Source: Planctomycetaceae bacterium (GTDB taxonomy: Bacteria; Planctomycetota; Planctomycetia; Pirellulales; Pirellulaceae). From it: DNA of 64,000 nucleotides. The stretch is taken from NCBI GenBank assembly GCA_027487485.1, contig JAIYDN010000078.1, positions 98,994 to 162,993 of the forward strand, given 5' to 3'. The notes under the pieces are model-generated. The model was not told the DNA's origin. It ran no database searches and worked only from the letters and a program-made list of their open reading frames with translations. The first letter of the stretch is position 1. Every line of letters starts with the position of its first letter. The position numbers and the translations under genes are program-made. Below are positions 10,542 through 19,824 of the stretch, in pieces.

Positions 10542-13500
10542 ATGACTGTGTCAGCACCTTCTATTCGTAGGGTTCGCGCTCGGCTTCGTAACAACTTTGC
10601 GCAACTTCTTCTGGCTACTTTAAATGCCACGCGAAAGGCGGGCTTAAGCGGTGCTCTCTCGTTTCTACTGTTGAGTTCTAGTCCCATATTTGCGCAGTCA
10701 AACGGAACTTACAGCGCTTCTGGTAGTTCGAACTGGAGCACGGCTGGTAGTTGGCTTGGAGGTACTATCCCTGACTCGAACGGAGTGGCAACCTTTGATA
10801 ACTTCCGTGGCCAGTTGACGAATGCTACGGTAACGGTTGACACGACGTCGCGAACCCTCAGCCAGATCAACTTTAATCAAAGTTTCTCGATGGGTATTGC
10901 CGCGTCTGGTGGAGCCTCGATTGTAATGGGCAGTTCGGGCCTTACCTTAAACAGTATCGCTTCATTAACCTCCTCACCAGCGTCGTTTTACAATGGCGTA
11001 AACGCTATTTCCGCCCCGATTACAGGCACGGGCGACCTCATTAAAATAGGTACGGGGAATGTAGCGCTAAGCGGCACCAATACATTTACTGGGACTATCC
11101 GGTTGAACGAAGGGGCTCTTTGGCTATCGGCGAGTTCGGCGGCAGCTCAAAATACGGCTCTTGGCAACTTGGCAAACGCAATCGAATTCAATGGCGGAAC
11201 ACTTGGCGTGACCGGGCAGACATTTACCACAAGCCGCTCAATTATTGTCAATGCGGGAGGAGCGACGACAAGGAATTTCGCTAATTCGACTTGGAACGGT
11301 ACCCTGACAGGTGGTGGGCTGCTCAACAATCAACTTGGCACTCTTACTTTGGGTGGTAATGTAAGTGGCTTTACGGGAGGAATTCGAGTCGATAATAGTA
11401 CCGTAACATTAAGCGGAACATCTGCTCTCGGCGGCTCGTCTTCCATTGTCGTTGGTGGTTCGTTAAACGTCAGCAATGCGACAACAAATGTTTCGAATCG
11501 GCTGAACGGTCGTGGAATTGCGTCCTTTGGTGGAAACGTATCCTACACAGGAAACGCTTCTGCCGCATCAACGGAGTCCGCGGGAAACCTCACCTTATCT
11601 AGCGGCACGACGACCATTTCCGTGACACCGGGTACTAATCAATCAGCTACGCTTACCTTTTCAGGTTTGACTCGCGAAGATCGTTCCATTGCTTATTTCC
11701 GAGGGACTTCGCTTGGATCTGCTCCGGCAGCCAATGTCGCAAACGTTCGGTTTACCAATTCGCCAGGGACGTTAATTGGTGGTGGTGGAACGACGGCCAC
11801 CAACGCTTCAATTCTTCCCTTCGCAATTGGATCCGCGACTGGAGCCGTTACATCCGGGACCACTATTTCGTTTGTGACCTGGGACGGCACCACTCAACGA
11901 ATTGTACCGCTGAATACAACAACGGGCTACGCAACAAATTTGGGGAATGCAGCAAGCGACGATAACGTCAGCCTCGGGGCGAATGCAAGCGTGAATATCG
12001 GCGGGCAAACCGTAAATTCACTTCGATTCGGGGGAGCGTTTACCCTAGCTGGAGGGGCCAGTGATGTATTGACTGTGACAAGTGGCGCAGTACTCTCCAC
12101 AACAAACACAGCAGTTATTAATGCCCCGCTAAATTTTGGTGCAAACGAAGGGGTCGTTTTTAGCTCTGGGGCATTGACAATCAATGGCCCGATCTCTGGC
12201 ACGAATGGAATTACCAAAGCGGGTGTCGGTAGTCTGACACTCGGAGCGAACAACACCTACACCGGCACAACCACTTTGACACACGGTAACACGACGGTTG
12301 CAGGCGGAGTTGTTACGGCTGACGGTAGCGCACCGAGCGTCTTCGGTCAAGACACATCGGCTATTCGTATGCATAGCTCAAGCAACACGGTGGGCGTTCC
12401 AACGCGTCTTTGGACGACAGGAAACTTGGTGGTCAATCGAAATTTCGATGTCAAACTGGGGGGAGCTCAGGTCACAGGAATTGGTACTGCTGGGAATTCT
12501 GCAAATGAATCGTTGACCTTCAACGGGAACGTTTCGTTGAACGCCTATAGTCCCGACATCTTGTCCAGATATGTCACTATCGAAGGGGGAGACAATATTG
12601 CCGAATCGGTCACGTTCAATGGAGACGTTTCCGGCAATGGTGGATTGCGCGCTGCCTTTGGATCCTATACGGTTTTGGCTGGCAACAATTCGTATTCCGG
12701 AGGTACCCTGATTGGGCTCTCCAGTCTTACGAATGGGGCCACAAACAACACGCTTCAAGTGACAACCGAAACTTGGGACGCCCGGAGCTCAACCGCTTTT
12801 GGGACCGGTACCATATTCATCCATGGTTCGGCCAATACAACCCAACCTGTCTTGACTACAGGATTGATTCTGTCCTCAGGAAATGGAACAAACACTTTTG
12901 CCAATGACGTAATGTTGACAAATGGATTTGCTAGGTTTGGTGGAACCCAAGCACTCAATCTCAACGGAAATATCACGCTGAATTCGGGAGCGACCAACAA
13001 TTCTGTAATCTCAGTTGAAAGCTTGGCGGCGCCCGTAACAATCAACGGAAACATTGCTGCAGGCGGGCTAATCAAACACGGCGTTGGAACGTTAGTTTTG
13101 ACAGGAAGCAAAACCTACAGTGGGCAGACAATTGTCCGCGAAGGAACGTTGTCCGTTTCCTCAATTGGGAACGGCGGCACGGCCGGCAATCTTGGTCAGG
13201 CTCCTGCCGCTTCAAACTACCTTGTGTTGAGTGGAAACGCAGTCGGAAATACAGGAATACTGAATTACACAGGAAACGGTGAAACTACTGATCGCCTTTT
13301 AACCCTTCAGGGAACCGGCGGAACGATTAGTGCCAATGGGACGGGAGCTCTCATATTTGGTAACACAACCGGAACCATTGGAATGGGGGCAGGGACCCAA
13401 ACGATCAACGGAGTCACTTTGGTTGCAAATGCCGGAGTGATTGCTCTATCAACAACTGCCGCATCACAAATAGTGGTTGGTTCTACGGTGACCGGAAGTG

Positions 13501-14711
13501 GAACTGGCATTCCAGCAAACACAACCGTAACCGAAGTTGGTGCGAACTACGTTCGACTGAGCACAACCGGTACGAATGCCCTAGGGGCACAGAATCTTAC
13601 CTTTACATTGCCTTCGGTTGCCGCAACACGAACTCTTACGCTGACCGGATCCAATACAGGTCTAAACACGATAGCGCCAGTTTTGGCCGATGGAGCCAAT
13701 GTTGGTCTAGGTGTTGTTAAGGAAGGATCAGGAACGTGGGTTCTTTCAGGAAACAATACTTACACGGGAGGTACTACGGTCAACAATGGGTTACTGGGAA
13801 TTGGTAGCAATACCGCTCTCGGAACAGGCGCTGTTCAGGTCAACAATGGTGCCATGCTAAGGGCAGAAGGAGCGGATCGAACCCTAGGAAATGCTGTAGT
13901 CTTCAACGGCAATTCCGGAATTGTTGGCAGCAACGCCTTGACACTTTCAGGTACTGTTGGGCTTGGTGCTGCAACTCGAACGATTGCGGTTGACAACGCA
14001 GTAACAACTATGGGTGGAGTAATCAGTGGCGGGGCTGGGGCTGGTATCATTAAGGAAGGATCCGGAGCACTCAACCTTACTGCTGCAAACACCTTCACCG
14101 GGACTACGATGATCAATACAGGAATGCTTTTGGTCAACAATACGACCGGAAATGCTGTCGCATCAACCATGGTGAATTCGGGTGGGTTTCTTGGAGGTGC
14201 CGGAAGCGTTGGGGGAAATTTAACGGTAAATGCGGGAGGAACCGTTAATCCCGGGAACAGTCCAGGTATTCTTATGATTAACGGCAACGCAACTTTTTCG
14301 GCAGGCTCAAATTTCGTTGTCGAGCTGGACGGTCCGACGGCGGGCGCTTTCTATGATCAGCTTGCGGTGAGTGGAACTATTGATTTAGGAGGGGCGAATC
14401 TCGTGCTGGATCTTGGATATGATCCCACCACGAGTGACTTTTTCTACATCTTAAGTAACACGGGCGTAGGTGCGATCAGCGGTACTTTCGCGGGTTTGTC
14501 GCAAGGCGGACTGTTTAACACCAACTTTAATGGAATCGACTATGTTGGAACGATCAGCTACACCGGAGATTTCAACAGCACGAATTTTGTTGGTGCCGGA
14601 AACGATGTCGTCCTCTTCAATATCACTGCCGTTCCAGAGCCCTCGACGATTGTGCTGATTGCTGCTGCCGGTTCCGCGGGGTGGCTTATTCGTCGAAGAA
14701 GAAAGAAATGA
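10542..14711 (+). CDS. Autotransporter-associated beta-strand repeat protein with PEP-CTERM sorting signal
   Basis: 1389 aa; repeated 'GxGTLxLxGxNTYTGxTTVNxGxL' units; C-terminus AVPEPSTIVLIAAAGSAGWLIRRRRKK. Confidence 0.93.
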   Translation: MTVSAPSIRRVRARLRNNFAQLLLATLNATRKAGLSGALSFLLLSSSPIFAQSNGTYSASGSSNWSTAGSWLGGTIPDSNGVATFDNFRGQLTNATVTVDTTSRTLSQINFNQSFSMGIAASGGASIVMGSSGLTLNSIASLTSSPASFYNGVNAISAPITGTGDLIKIGTGNVALSGTNTFTGTIRLNEGALWLSASSAAAQNTALGNLANAIEFNGGTLGVTGQTFTTSRSIIVNAGGATTRNFANSTWNGTLTGGGLLNNQLGTLTLGGNVSGFTGGIRVDNSTVTLSGTSALGGSSSIVVGGSLNVSNATTNVSNRLNGRGIASFGGNVSYTGNASAASTESAGNLTLSSGTTTISVTPGTNQSATLTFSGLTREDRSIAYFRGTSLGSAPAANVANVRFTNSPGTLIGGGGTTATNASILPFAIGSATGAVTSGTTISFVTWDGTTQRIVPLNTTTGYATNLGNAASDDNVSLGANASVNIGGQTVNSLRFGGAFTLAGGASDVLTVTSGAVLSTTNTAVINAPLNFGANEGVVFSSGALTINGPISGTNGITKAGVGSLTLGANNTYTGTTTLTHGNTTVAGGVVTADGSAPSVFGQDTSAIRMHSSSNTVGVPTRLWTTGNLVVNRNFDVKLGGAQVTGIGTAGNSANESLTFNGNVSLNAYSPDILSRYVTIEGGDNIAESVTFNGDVSGNGGLRAAFGSYTVLAGNNSYSGGTLIGLSSLTNGATNNTLQVTTETWDARSSTAFGTGTIFIHGSANTTQPVLTTGLILSSGNGTNTFANDVMLTNGFARFGGTQALNLNGNITLNSGATNNSVISVESLAAPVTINGNIAAGGLIKHGVGTLVLTGSKTYSGQTIVREGTLSVSSIGNGGTAGNLGQAPAASNYLVLSGNAVGNTGILNYTGNGETTDRLLTLQGTGGTISANGTGALIFGNTTGTIGMGAGTQTINGVTLVANAGVIALSTTAASQIVVGSTVTGSGTGIPANTTVTEVGANYVRLSTTGTNALGAQNLTFTLPSVAATRTLTLTGSNTGLNTIAPVLADGANVGLGVVKEGSGTWVLSGNNTYTGGTTVNNGLLGIGSNTALGTGAVQVNNGAMLRAEGADRTLGNAVVFNGNSGIVGSNALTLSGTVGLGAATRTIAVDNAVTTMGGVISGGAGAGIIKEGSGALNLTAANTFTGTTMINTGMLLVNNTTGNAVASTMVNSGGFLGGAGSVGGNLTVNAGGTVNPGNSPGILMINGNATFSAGSNFVVELDGPTAGAFYDQLAVSGTIDLGGANLVLDLGYDPTTSDFFYILSNTGVGAISGTFAGLSQGGLFNTNFNGIDYVGTISYTGDFNSTNFVGAGNDVVLFNITAVPEPSTIVLIAAAGSAGWLIRRRRKK

Positions 14712-15019
14712 ATGGAAGGCAAAATCACAAAAACCTAGACCACATGCCACCGCTTTGAATCCTAGACAAACAAGTAAAGCCTATCGAAGGAATAGGCGTG
14801 CCAAGTTCCATTTTTGGAGGACTTGCATCTCGTGATTTTGCAGTAAGTTTTCAATCCTGTCGTCGGGGCGAGGCGAGAAATTTCTCGATCCTATCATGTG
14901 CAGGTCGTAAAGTGACAGGCTACCAAACTTTTGGTCGGAGTTGGTAGGATCCGTTCTTGGTTCTTCGCCGATTTTAGTGGGCAATTTTTAAAACGCTCTG
15001 AATTCGGTATCCTTTTTGG

Positions 15020-15300
15020 ATGAACGAATTAACCACAGAACACTATCGCGCACTACATTGGTTTGACGCCAATTGAAAAGTAACAAACGTTGAGTTTTTG
15101 CCGAAGCCAAAAGCCGTTGATATCAATATCAGTTTTTGCGGAACTGAGCTCAAGTACCTTATTGGCAAATGCGATTGTACGCAGGCCGATTCTGCACCGC
15201 AACGCTCCTCGAGACATTTGGGTACCATGCAATTCACCACGACGATTCATGCTTCAGTTCCACGCTCCAGGTGCGACGAGTGCGGCCGTACCGAACCCTC
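15020..15300 (+). pseudogene. ISL3-family transposase, N-terminal remnant with in-frame TGA
   Basis: One frame reads MNELTTEHYRALHWFDAN*KVTNVEFLPKPKAVDINISFCGTELKYL...CDCTQADSAPQRSSRHLGTMQFTTTIHASVPRSRCDECG, resembling ISL3 TnpA zinc-ribbon N-termini ('RRWRHLDTMQF...VPRxRCxECG'). The TGA at 15074-15076 sits where Trp would be expected. Confidence 0.65.
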
Positions 15301-15656
15301 GGACTGGCCAGTCTCTTGTTTTTTAAAGAGCTGGTTTGCTTCGAACTGATTTGGCGTTAGATTGTTGATCGACGATTTTTGCGTTCGGCACTGTAGTAGC
15401 CGACATATTCCGAGAGGTCCTTCGTCGCTGATCGCATGGTCTTATATTCGTCGATTTCGAGCTCGTTCGTGAGTGTTCCAAAACGAGATTCCATGGATGC
15501 GTTGTCATAGCAGTTGTTCGCGAGGCTCATACTCTGCTTGATGCACGCGCGACGAAGCACACTGCGGTAGTTCTTGCCTGCATATTGACCGCCTCGATCG
15601 GAATGATGGATCAGAACTTTCCTAGGAGTTCGATTGGCTATCGCGATGCGAATCAT
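15285..15656 (-). pseudogene. IS3-family transposase (OrfB/rve) C-terminal remnant, truncated and frameshifted
   Basis: RIAIANRTPRKVLIHHSDRGGQYAGKNYRSVLRRACIKQSMSLANNCYDNASMESRFGTLTNELE...; the expected tail NNLTPNQFEANQLFKK continues in a second frame after an A5 tract; no N-terminal DDE part is present. Confidence 0.85.
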
Positions 15657-15660
15657 GATC

Positions 15661-15780
15661 GATCAAATTGCCACAGACTTGGTAGATATTGAGTTTCGCG
15701 TGCAGCCAGCAACCGTGCGCCAGGTTCGAAGCAGAATACTTCGCCGGCTTCGACAGCAGCTCGGTGATTTAGAGCAATGA
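15661..15780 (+). pseudogene. C-terminal stub of an ECF-type RNA polymerase sigma factor (sigma region 4)
   Basis: Frame reads DQIATDLVDIEFRVQPATVRQVRSRILRRLRQQLGDLEQ*, the typical end of planctomycete ECF sigma factors; no upstream sigma domains. Confidence 0.65.
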
Positions 15781-15790
15781 CTGGCATCCG

Positions 15791-15918
15791 GTAGGCCGTA
15801 ACAAGTCGCTTTGGACGCAGTTACGGCAAGGCGTGCTAGTTATGGATTGACTCGTTCGAGGAGGCAAGTCGCTTCGAGCGGGGCTGCCGTAACTGCGCTA
15901 GCGCTTGTTACGGCCTAC
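15791..15918. repeat. Paired-hairpin REP/BIME- or MITE-like element
   Basis: GTAGGCCGTAACAAG (15791-15805) is inverted at 15904-15918; GCAGTTACGGCA (15817-15828) is inverted at 15885-15896; GCCGTAAC/GTTACGGC alternate four times. Confidence 0.75.
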
Positions 15919-15977
15919 GGTCCTCCATTCAAGGGCCCGCCCCCCTTTGAATTGCACCTTATTCGCGACGTGAATCC

Positions 15978-17501
15978 CTAACGAGCACCGAAGATTCGTA
16001 GTTTCGGCGAGTCCATGATCTCGGCCATCTCTGCTGATTTCGCCGGCAGAGTGCTCAAGATGGCTGATGCAATTTCAGCATCGTGCTTCACGAGCTTGGT
16101 TTGGCAATTCGTCCAACGCTCTGCTCCCCAACCCGCCAACAGGACTTGATCCCCCGCTCGGGAGCTTCGGATGGCAAGCTCAATGGCGGCCTCACGGTTT
16201 GGGACGATTTGGATCGAAGCGGGATGCTCGCAACCATCAAGCACCTGCCAAGCCAGCTTTTGTCCCAGCTGCGTCGAGTATCGACTTTGAGTTAGGATAA
16301 CCCGCGATGCGGAACGTTCTAAGACTCGACCGAAGGCAGCGAGCTGTTCAGCTGTCGCAGCATCAGGAATTTCCGCCACGCATGTGATCGGCGCCCCATG
16401 CTTGGACAATGCGTGCATGGCCACTGCCAAACGATCTGCTTGATCGCTGTTGTCGATATAGACGGTGCACCGGTCTGAACCCTGAACGCGTTGCATCCGA
16501 CCCGGAATGCGTTGCAGCCGTTCGATCCCTTGAACGATCTCAAACAGCTCCAAACCAAAAGCATAACCGACGGCTGCCGCACCCAGCATGTGCCTTGCGT
16601 TATGGTCACCCAGGATCAAACTGGTGATTGGCATCACGCAAGTCCCGGCGGAGATCATCATGGACTGTTCACCTGGCAAGCTACACAGCCGTCGCCCCCG
16701 AACATCTGCAACCGCATCCAAGCCGTAGCTGATGGCATGCGGTTGATGACGTTCAATCCACCGATTCAATCGAGCATCGTCCGCATTGTAGACTACGATC
16801 CCATGGCCCTTCAGTTGTCCAACAATCCGATGCATGGCATTCTCGACACCTCGTGCTTGCAGAGTATCGAGCCGCTGCGATTTACGAAGCCCCGTAAACA
16901 GCACCACGTCGAACTCCATGCCACTAGTTGAATGCGAGCGAAGCATTTCATCGCTCAGCTCGATAACCGCGGCGGGGCTCTCGTTGTCAGCACTGGCTTT
17001 CAGCCACTGCGAAAGCTGATTGGGGTCTGCATTGTCGGAAGCCTCAAGGCCAGATTGACTTCCATCGCTCGCGCCCAAGCTGGTGTAGTAGGCAACGCGT
17101 TTCCCGATTCGCTTCATCATGGAGGCAACCATCAGCGAAGCGGTTGTCTTGCCGTGCGTTCCAACGACTGCAATCGTCAGCATCCGATCGGTCGGCTTGC
17201 CTGCAACGGCTTGGCATAGCTGAGCATAAGCCTCGCGAACGTCTGGCACGATACACTGAGGGACGCTGGAGGGAAGAAACTGCTCTGTCAGAATGGCTTT
17301 GGCGCCCATATTGATCGCATCGATGGTATCGCGTGCCAAATCGGATTGGCAATCCACGCCAGCCGCATAGATCCAATCGCCTTCGCATCTCTCAACCGTA
17401 CTGGCACATCGAACGCAGTGAATATCATCCGCACCCACAATCTGGGCCGACGGGAAAACTTGGCGAAGCGATACAGACGAACGACTAGTATTACGGGACA
17501 T
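15978..17501 (-). CDS. Mur ligase family protein (MurE-like, divergent); ORF opens at 17612 but MSRNTSRSS start at about 17501 preferred
   Basis: VVGTHGKTTASLMVASMMKRIGKRVAYYTSLG; ILGDHNARHMLGAAAVGYAFGL; RIPGRMQRV. Confidence 0.8.
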   Translation of the reverse strand: MSRNTSRSSVSLRQVFPSAQIVGADDIHCVRCASTVERCEGDWIYAAGVDCQSDLARDTIDAINMGAKAILTEQFLPSSVPQCIVPDVREAYAQLCQAVAGKPTDRMLTIAVVGTHGKTTASLMVASMMKRIGKRVAYYTSLGASDGSQSGLEASDNADPNQLSQWLKASADNESPAAVIELSDEMLRSHSTSGMEFDVVLFTGLRKSQRLDTLQARGVENAMHRIVGQLKGHGIVVYNADDARLNRWIERHQPHAISYGLDAVADVRGRRLCSLPGEQSMMISAGTCVMPITSLILGDHNARHMLGAAAVGYAFGLELFEIVQGIERLQRIPGRMQRVQGSDRCTVYIDNSDQADRLAVAMHALSKHGAPITCVAEIPDAATAEQLAAFGRVLERSASRVILTQSRYSTQLGQKLAWQVLDGCEHPASIQIVPNREAAIELAIRSSRAGDQVLLAGWGAERWTNCQTKLVKHDAEIASAILSTLPAKSAEMAEIMDSPKLRIFGAR

Positions 17502-17724
17502 GCTTGTGGCCTCCTTGCCATTTTGGGTTTCCGCTTGCGAACGCAAGCTGCGTCGATTCTTTGACTTCCTATCGAATCTTCCTGATTCGAGATTGGATCC
17601 CTTGGTTCGCAACTGGGATGCGTTCCAAACCGATCCAACTAATCAACAACGTGTCCCATACCAGGGGTCTCCGTCAAGTCGAAAACCAATAAAATCATTG
17701 GCGAATGCTAGCAAAACGGTCTGC

Positions 17725-18732
17725 TCAGGACTCGCTGGCGCGACGTAATCGGTCCATCAAAGCTGCCCCGATTCCGACTTCCAGGACGCTCTCGCAGTAG
17801 ATACTTTTTGCTCCAACTTGATCCGCTTGTCGAAAGAAATCGAACAGACTTGACGCGTATTCCTCGACGGAATGGCATACGAGAATGCGAGTATACTTCG
17901 GCGCATCGTTAGGTTCTGAAACACCGATGAAAGCCGCGGGTTCCGATCCGGTCCGCAGCTCCGAAACCAAGTCTTTTACCAGCACAATCCTTGCTTTTGG
18001 TTGGTAGTGCCGGTGCTTGAGGCCCGGGGAATTCACCGTTTCATTCGCCCTTTCCATGGGGCCTAGCTGCTGGTTGGAAAGCGTCGCGTTGGATTGCTTG
18101 GCGTAAACTTGAATACCTGGAACGACTTGCTGAAGCGATTCAAAGGATACCCCACCGGGGCGAAGCAACGTCACTTGGGAAGTGGACACATCGACGACCG
18201 TGCTTTCCAGTCCAAATTGTGTCGGTGCCCCTTCGATGATGCCAGCAATACGCCCCTCTAGATCTTCGGATACGGCTTGCCAAGTCGTGGCACTCGGTCG
18301 GCCGGATCGGTTGGCGCTCGGGGCTGCGATCGGAACCCCCGATAACCGTATTAGCTCGGCTGCGACAGGATGAGCAGGTACGCGTACCGCGACAGTGTCC
18401 AAGCCGGCGGTAACCGAGCGTGGTACGATCGCTGATTTTGCAAAAACCAGCGTCAAAGGCCCCGGCCAAAATCGATCCATCAGAGCTTGCGCGACCTCTG
18501 GAACGTGGCTTACAATCTTGGAAAGATCGTCGCGCGATGCAAGGTGTACAATCAGCGGGTTGTCCGACGGCCGCCCCTTGGCCAAAAAAATCCTATCTAC
18601 CGCCGCAGCATCCAGAGCGTTTGCGCCTAAGCCAAAAACCGTCTCCGTTGGAAAGGCCACCAACTGACCTTCGCGCAACAATTCGGCAGCATCCTCTAAT
18701 TGATCGATTGAAAAGTGACGAGTCGTAATCAA
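17725..18732 (-). CDS. L-threonylcarbamoyladenylate synthase (Sua5/YrdC/YwlC family), TTG start
   Basis: GQLVAFPTETVFGLGANALDAAAVDRIFLAKGRPSDNPLIVHL...APSANRSGRPSAT...GLESTVVD; C-terminal Sua5 domain. Confidence 0.95.
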   Translation of the reverse strand: MITTRHFSIDQLEDAAELLREGQLVAFPTETVFGLGANALDAAAVDRIFLAKGRPSDNPLIVHLASRDDLSKIVSHVPEVAQALMDRFWPGPLTLVFAKSAIVPRSVTAGLDTVAVRVPAHPVAAELIRLSGVPIAAPSANRSGRPSATTWQAVSEDLEGRIAGIIEGAPTQFGLESTVVDVSTSQVTLLRPGGVSFESLQQVVPGIQVYAKQSNATLSNQQLGPMERANETVNSPGLKHRHYQPKARIVLVKDLVSELRTGSEPAAFIGVSEPNDAPKYTRILVCHSVEEYASSLFDFFRQADQVGAKSIYCESVLEVGIGAALMDRLRRASES

Positions 18733-19073
18733 TGGCTTATGTTGGGTGCGCCAGAGTTCAAGTTCTCAGGAGCACTGTTCTTAGGCGGAAACAAATGCGA
18801 AAAAAAAGTACGTTCCCAAAAACTCGCTTTTCGAAGCCGCGTGTCACTGGTAGGAAGAGTGTGCACCTTGCCACGACGTGTCTCGAGAACCAGCTCGTCC
18901 TCTTTGACCTGTCGGACAATCCAGTACTTGTCTACTTCGTAGGAATACATCTCACCATGGGGTGAAGGAGTTATGTTTTTAGCTCGGGGGCCTGGCGAAA
19001 GGCTATGCTTTTCGCGAGTATAGACGACCCAGTCGTTTGGACTGAAAGATCCAAGCATGTAACGAAACTCCAA
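18729..19073 (-). CDS. Conserved hypothetical protein, 4-bp overlap with the downstream Sua5 gene
   Basis: 114 aa ORF, TTGA overlap at the junction, coherent composition. Confidence 0.6.
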   Translation of the reverse strand: MEFRYMLGSFSPNDWVVYTREKHSLSPGPRAKNITPSPHGEMYSYEVDKYWIVRQVKEDELVLETRRGKVHTLPTSDTRLRKASFWERTFFSHLFPPKNSAPENLNSGAPNISH

Positions 19074-19293
19074 AAATCAATAAAACTGGGGCTAGCCATA
19101 TATCAAAGGAGTCAAATCGCTGGGGAGAATGCAATCTGACTGGTCCTGGGGCCGGAAGCAATACCCAGTCGCTCTATTGTTTGCCCTGTTGCGTCCTGAG
19201 ACTAGAGCAGGTTAACTACGCATCCAGTTTTTAGACAAAAACTTAACGATTTCTTCGATTTTGAAACCTGTAATTAGGAATTGCTAGCTCTCT

Positions 19294-19782
19294 ATGGAAA
19301 CGACCCCTCCAACACGAATCATGTTTGTATGTCTCGGAAACATCTGCCGATCCCCCGCGGCTCAAGCTGTCATGCAGAAGCTTGTCCAAGATCATGGGGT
19401 GTCAGAACGCTTTCAAATCGACTCGTCGGGAACGGCAGGCTACCACATCGGCTCACTTCCAGATGCTCGTATGATTGCTGCGGGGGCCAAGCGAGGAATA
19501 CCGATGACAAGCCACGCGAAGAAGCTGGTTGCGGACCATCTGTCTCAACGGGATCTGGTTATCGCCATGGATCGGGAAAACCTGGCGAACATCCAACGGC
19601 TGTCCAACGGCAAGACGGCGAACGTCAAACTGCTCAGCGATTTCCTAGACCAATCGTGGCCTCGCGACGTCCCAGACCCTTATTACGGCGAAGAGGATGG
19701 CTTCGAGTACGTATTGGACATGCTTGAAGCTGCCTGCCCAGCCATTCTTAAAAACTCGCTCGAATCACCCCCCCAAGATTAA
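19294..19782 (+). CDS. Low-molecular-weight protein-tyrosine phosphatase
   Basis: IMFVCLGNICRSPAAQAV (CX5R P-loop) and DVPDPYYGEEDGFEYVLDMLE. Confidence 0.95.
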   Translation: METTPPTRIMFVCLGNICRSPAAQAVMQKLVQDHGVSERFQIDSSGTAGYHIGSLPDARMIAAGAKRGIPMTSHAKKLVADHLSQRDLVIAMDRENLANIQRLSNGKTANVKLLSDFLDQSWPRDVPDPYYGEEDGFEYVLDMLEAACPAILKNSLESPPQD

Positions 19783-19824
19783 ATTCGGCAAGTTGCGGTC
19801 AAGATTCCTGGTAACCTAGGCATC

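Noticed and set aside
11147-14287. Several minus-strand ORFs (up to 150 aa) opposite the PEP-CTERM gene
   Set aside because: Pro/Val/Pro-rich mirror translations of the repetitive coding strand; no start context or homology.
15053-15250. 65-aa minus-strand ORF (MNRRGELHGTQMSRG...)
   Set aside because: Antisense to the ISL3-like remnant on the plus strand.
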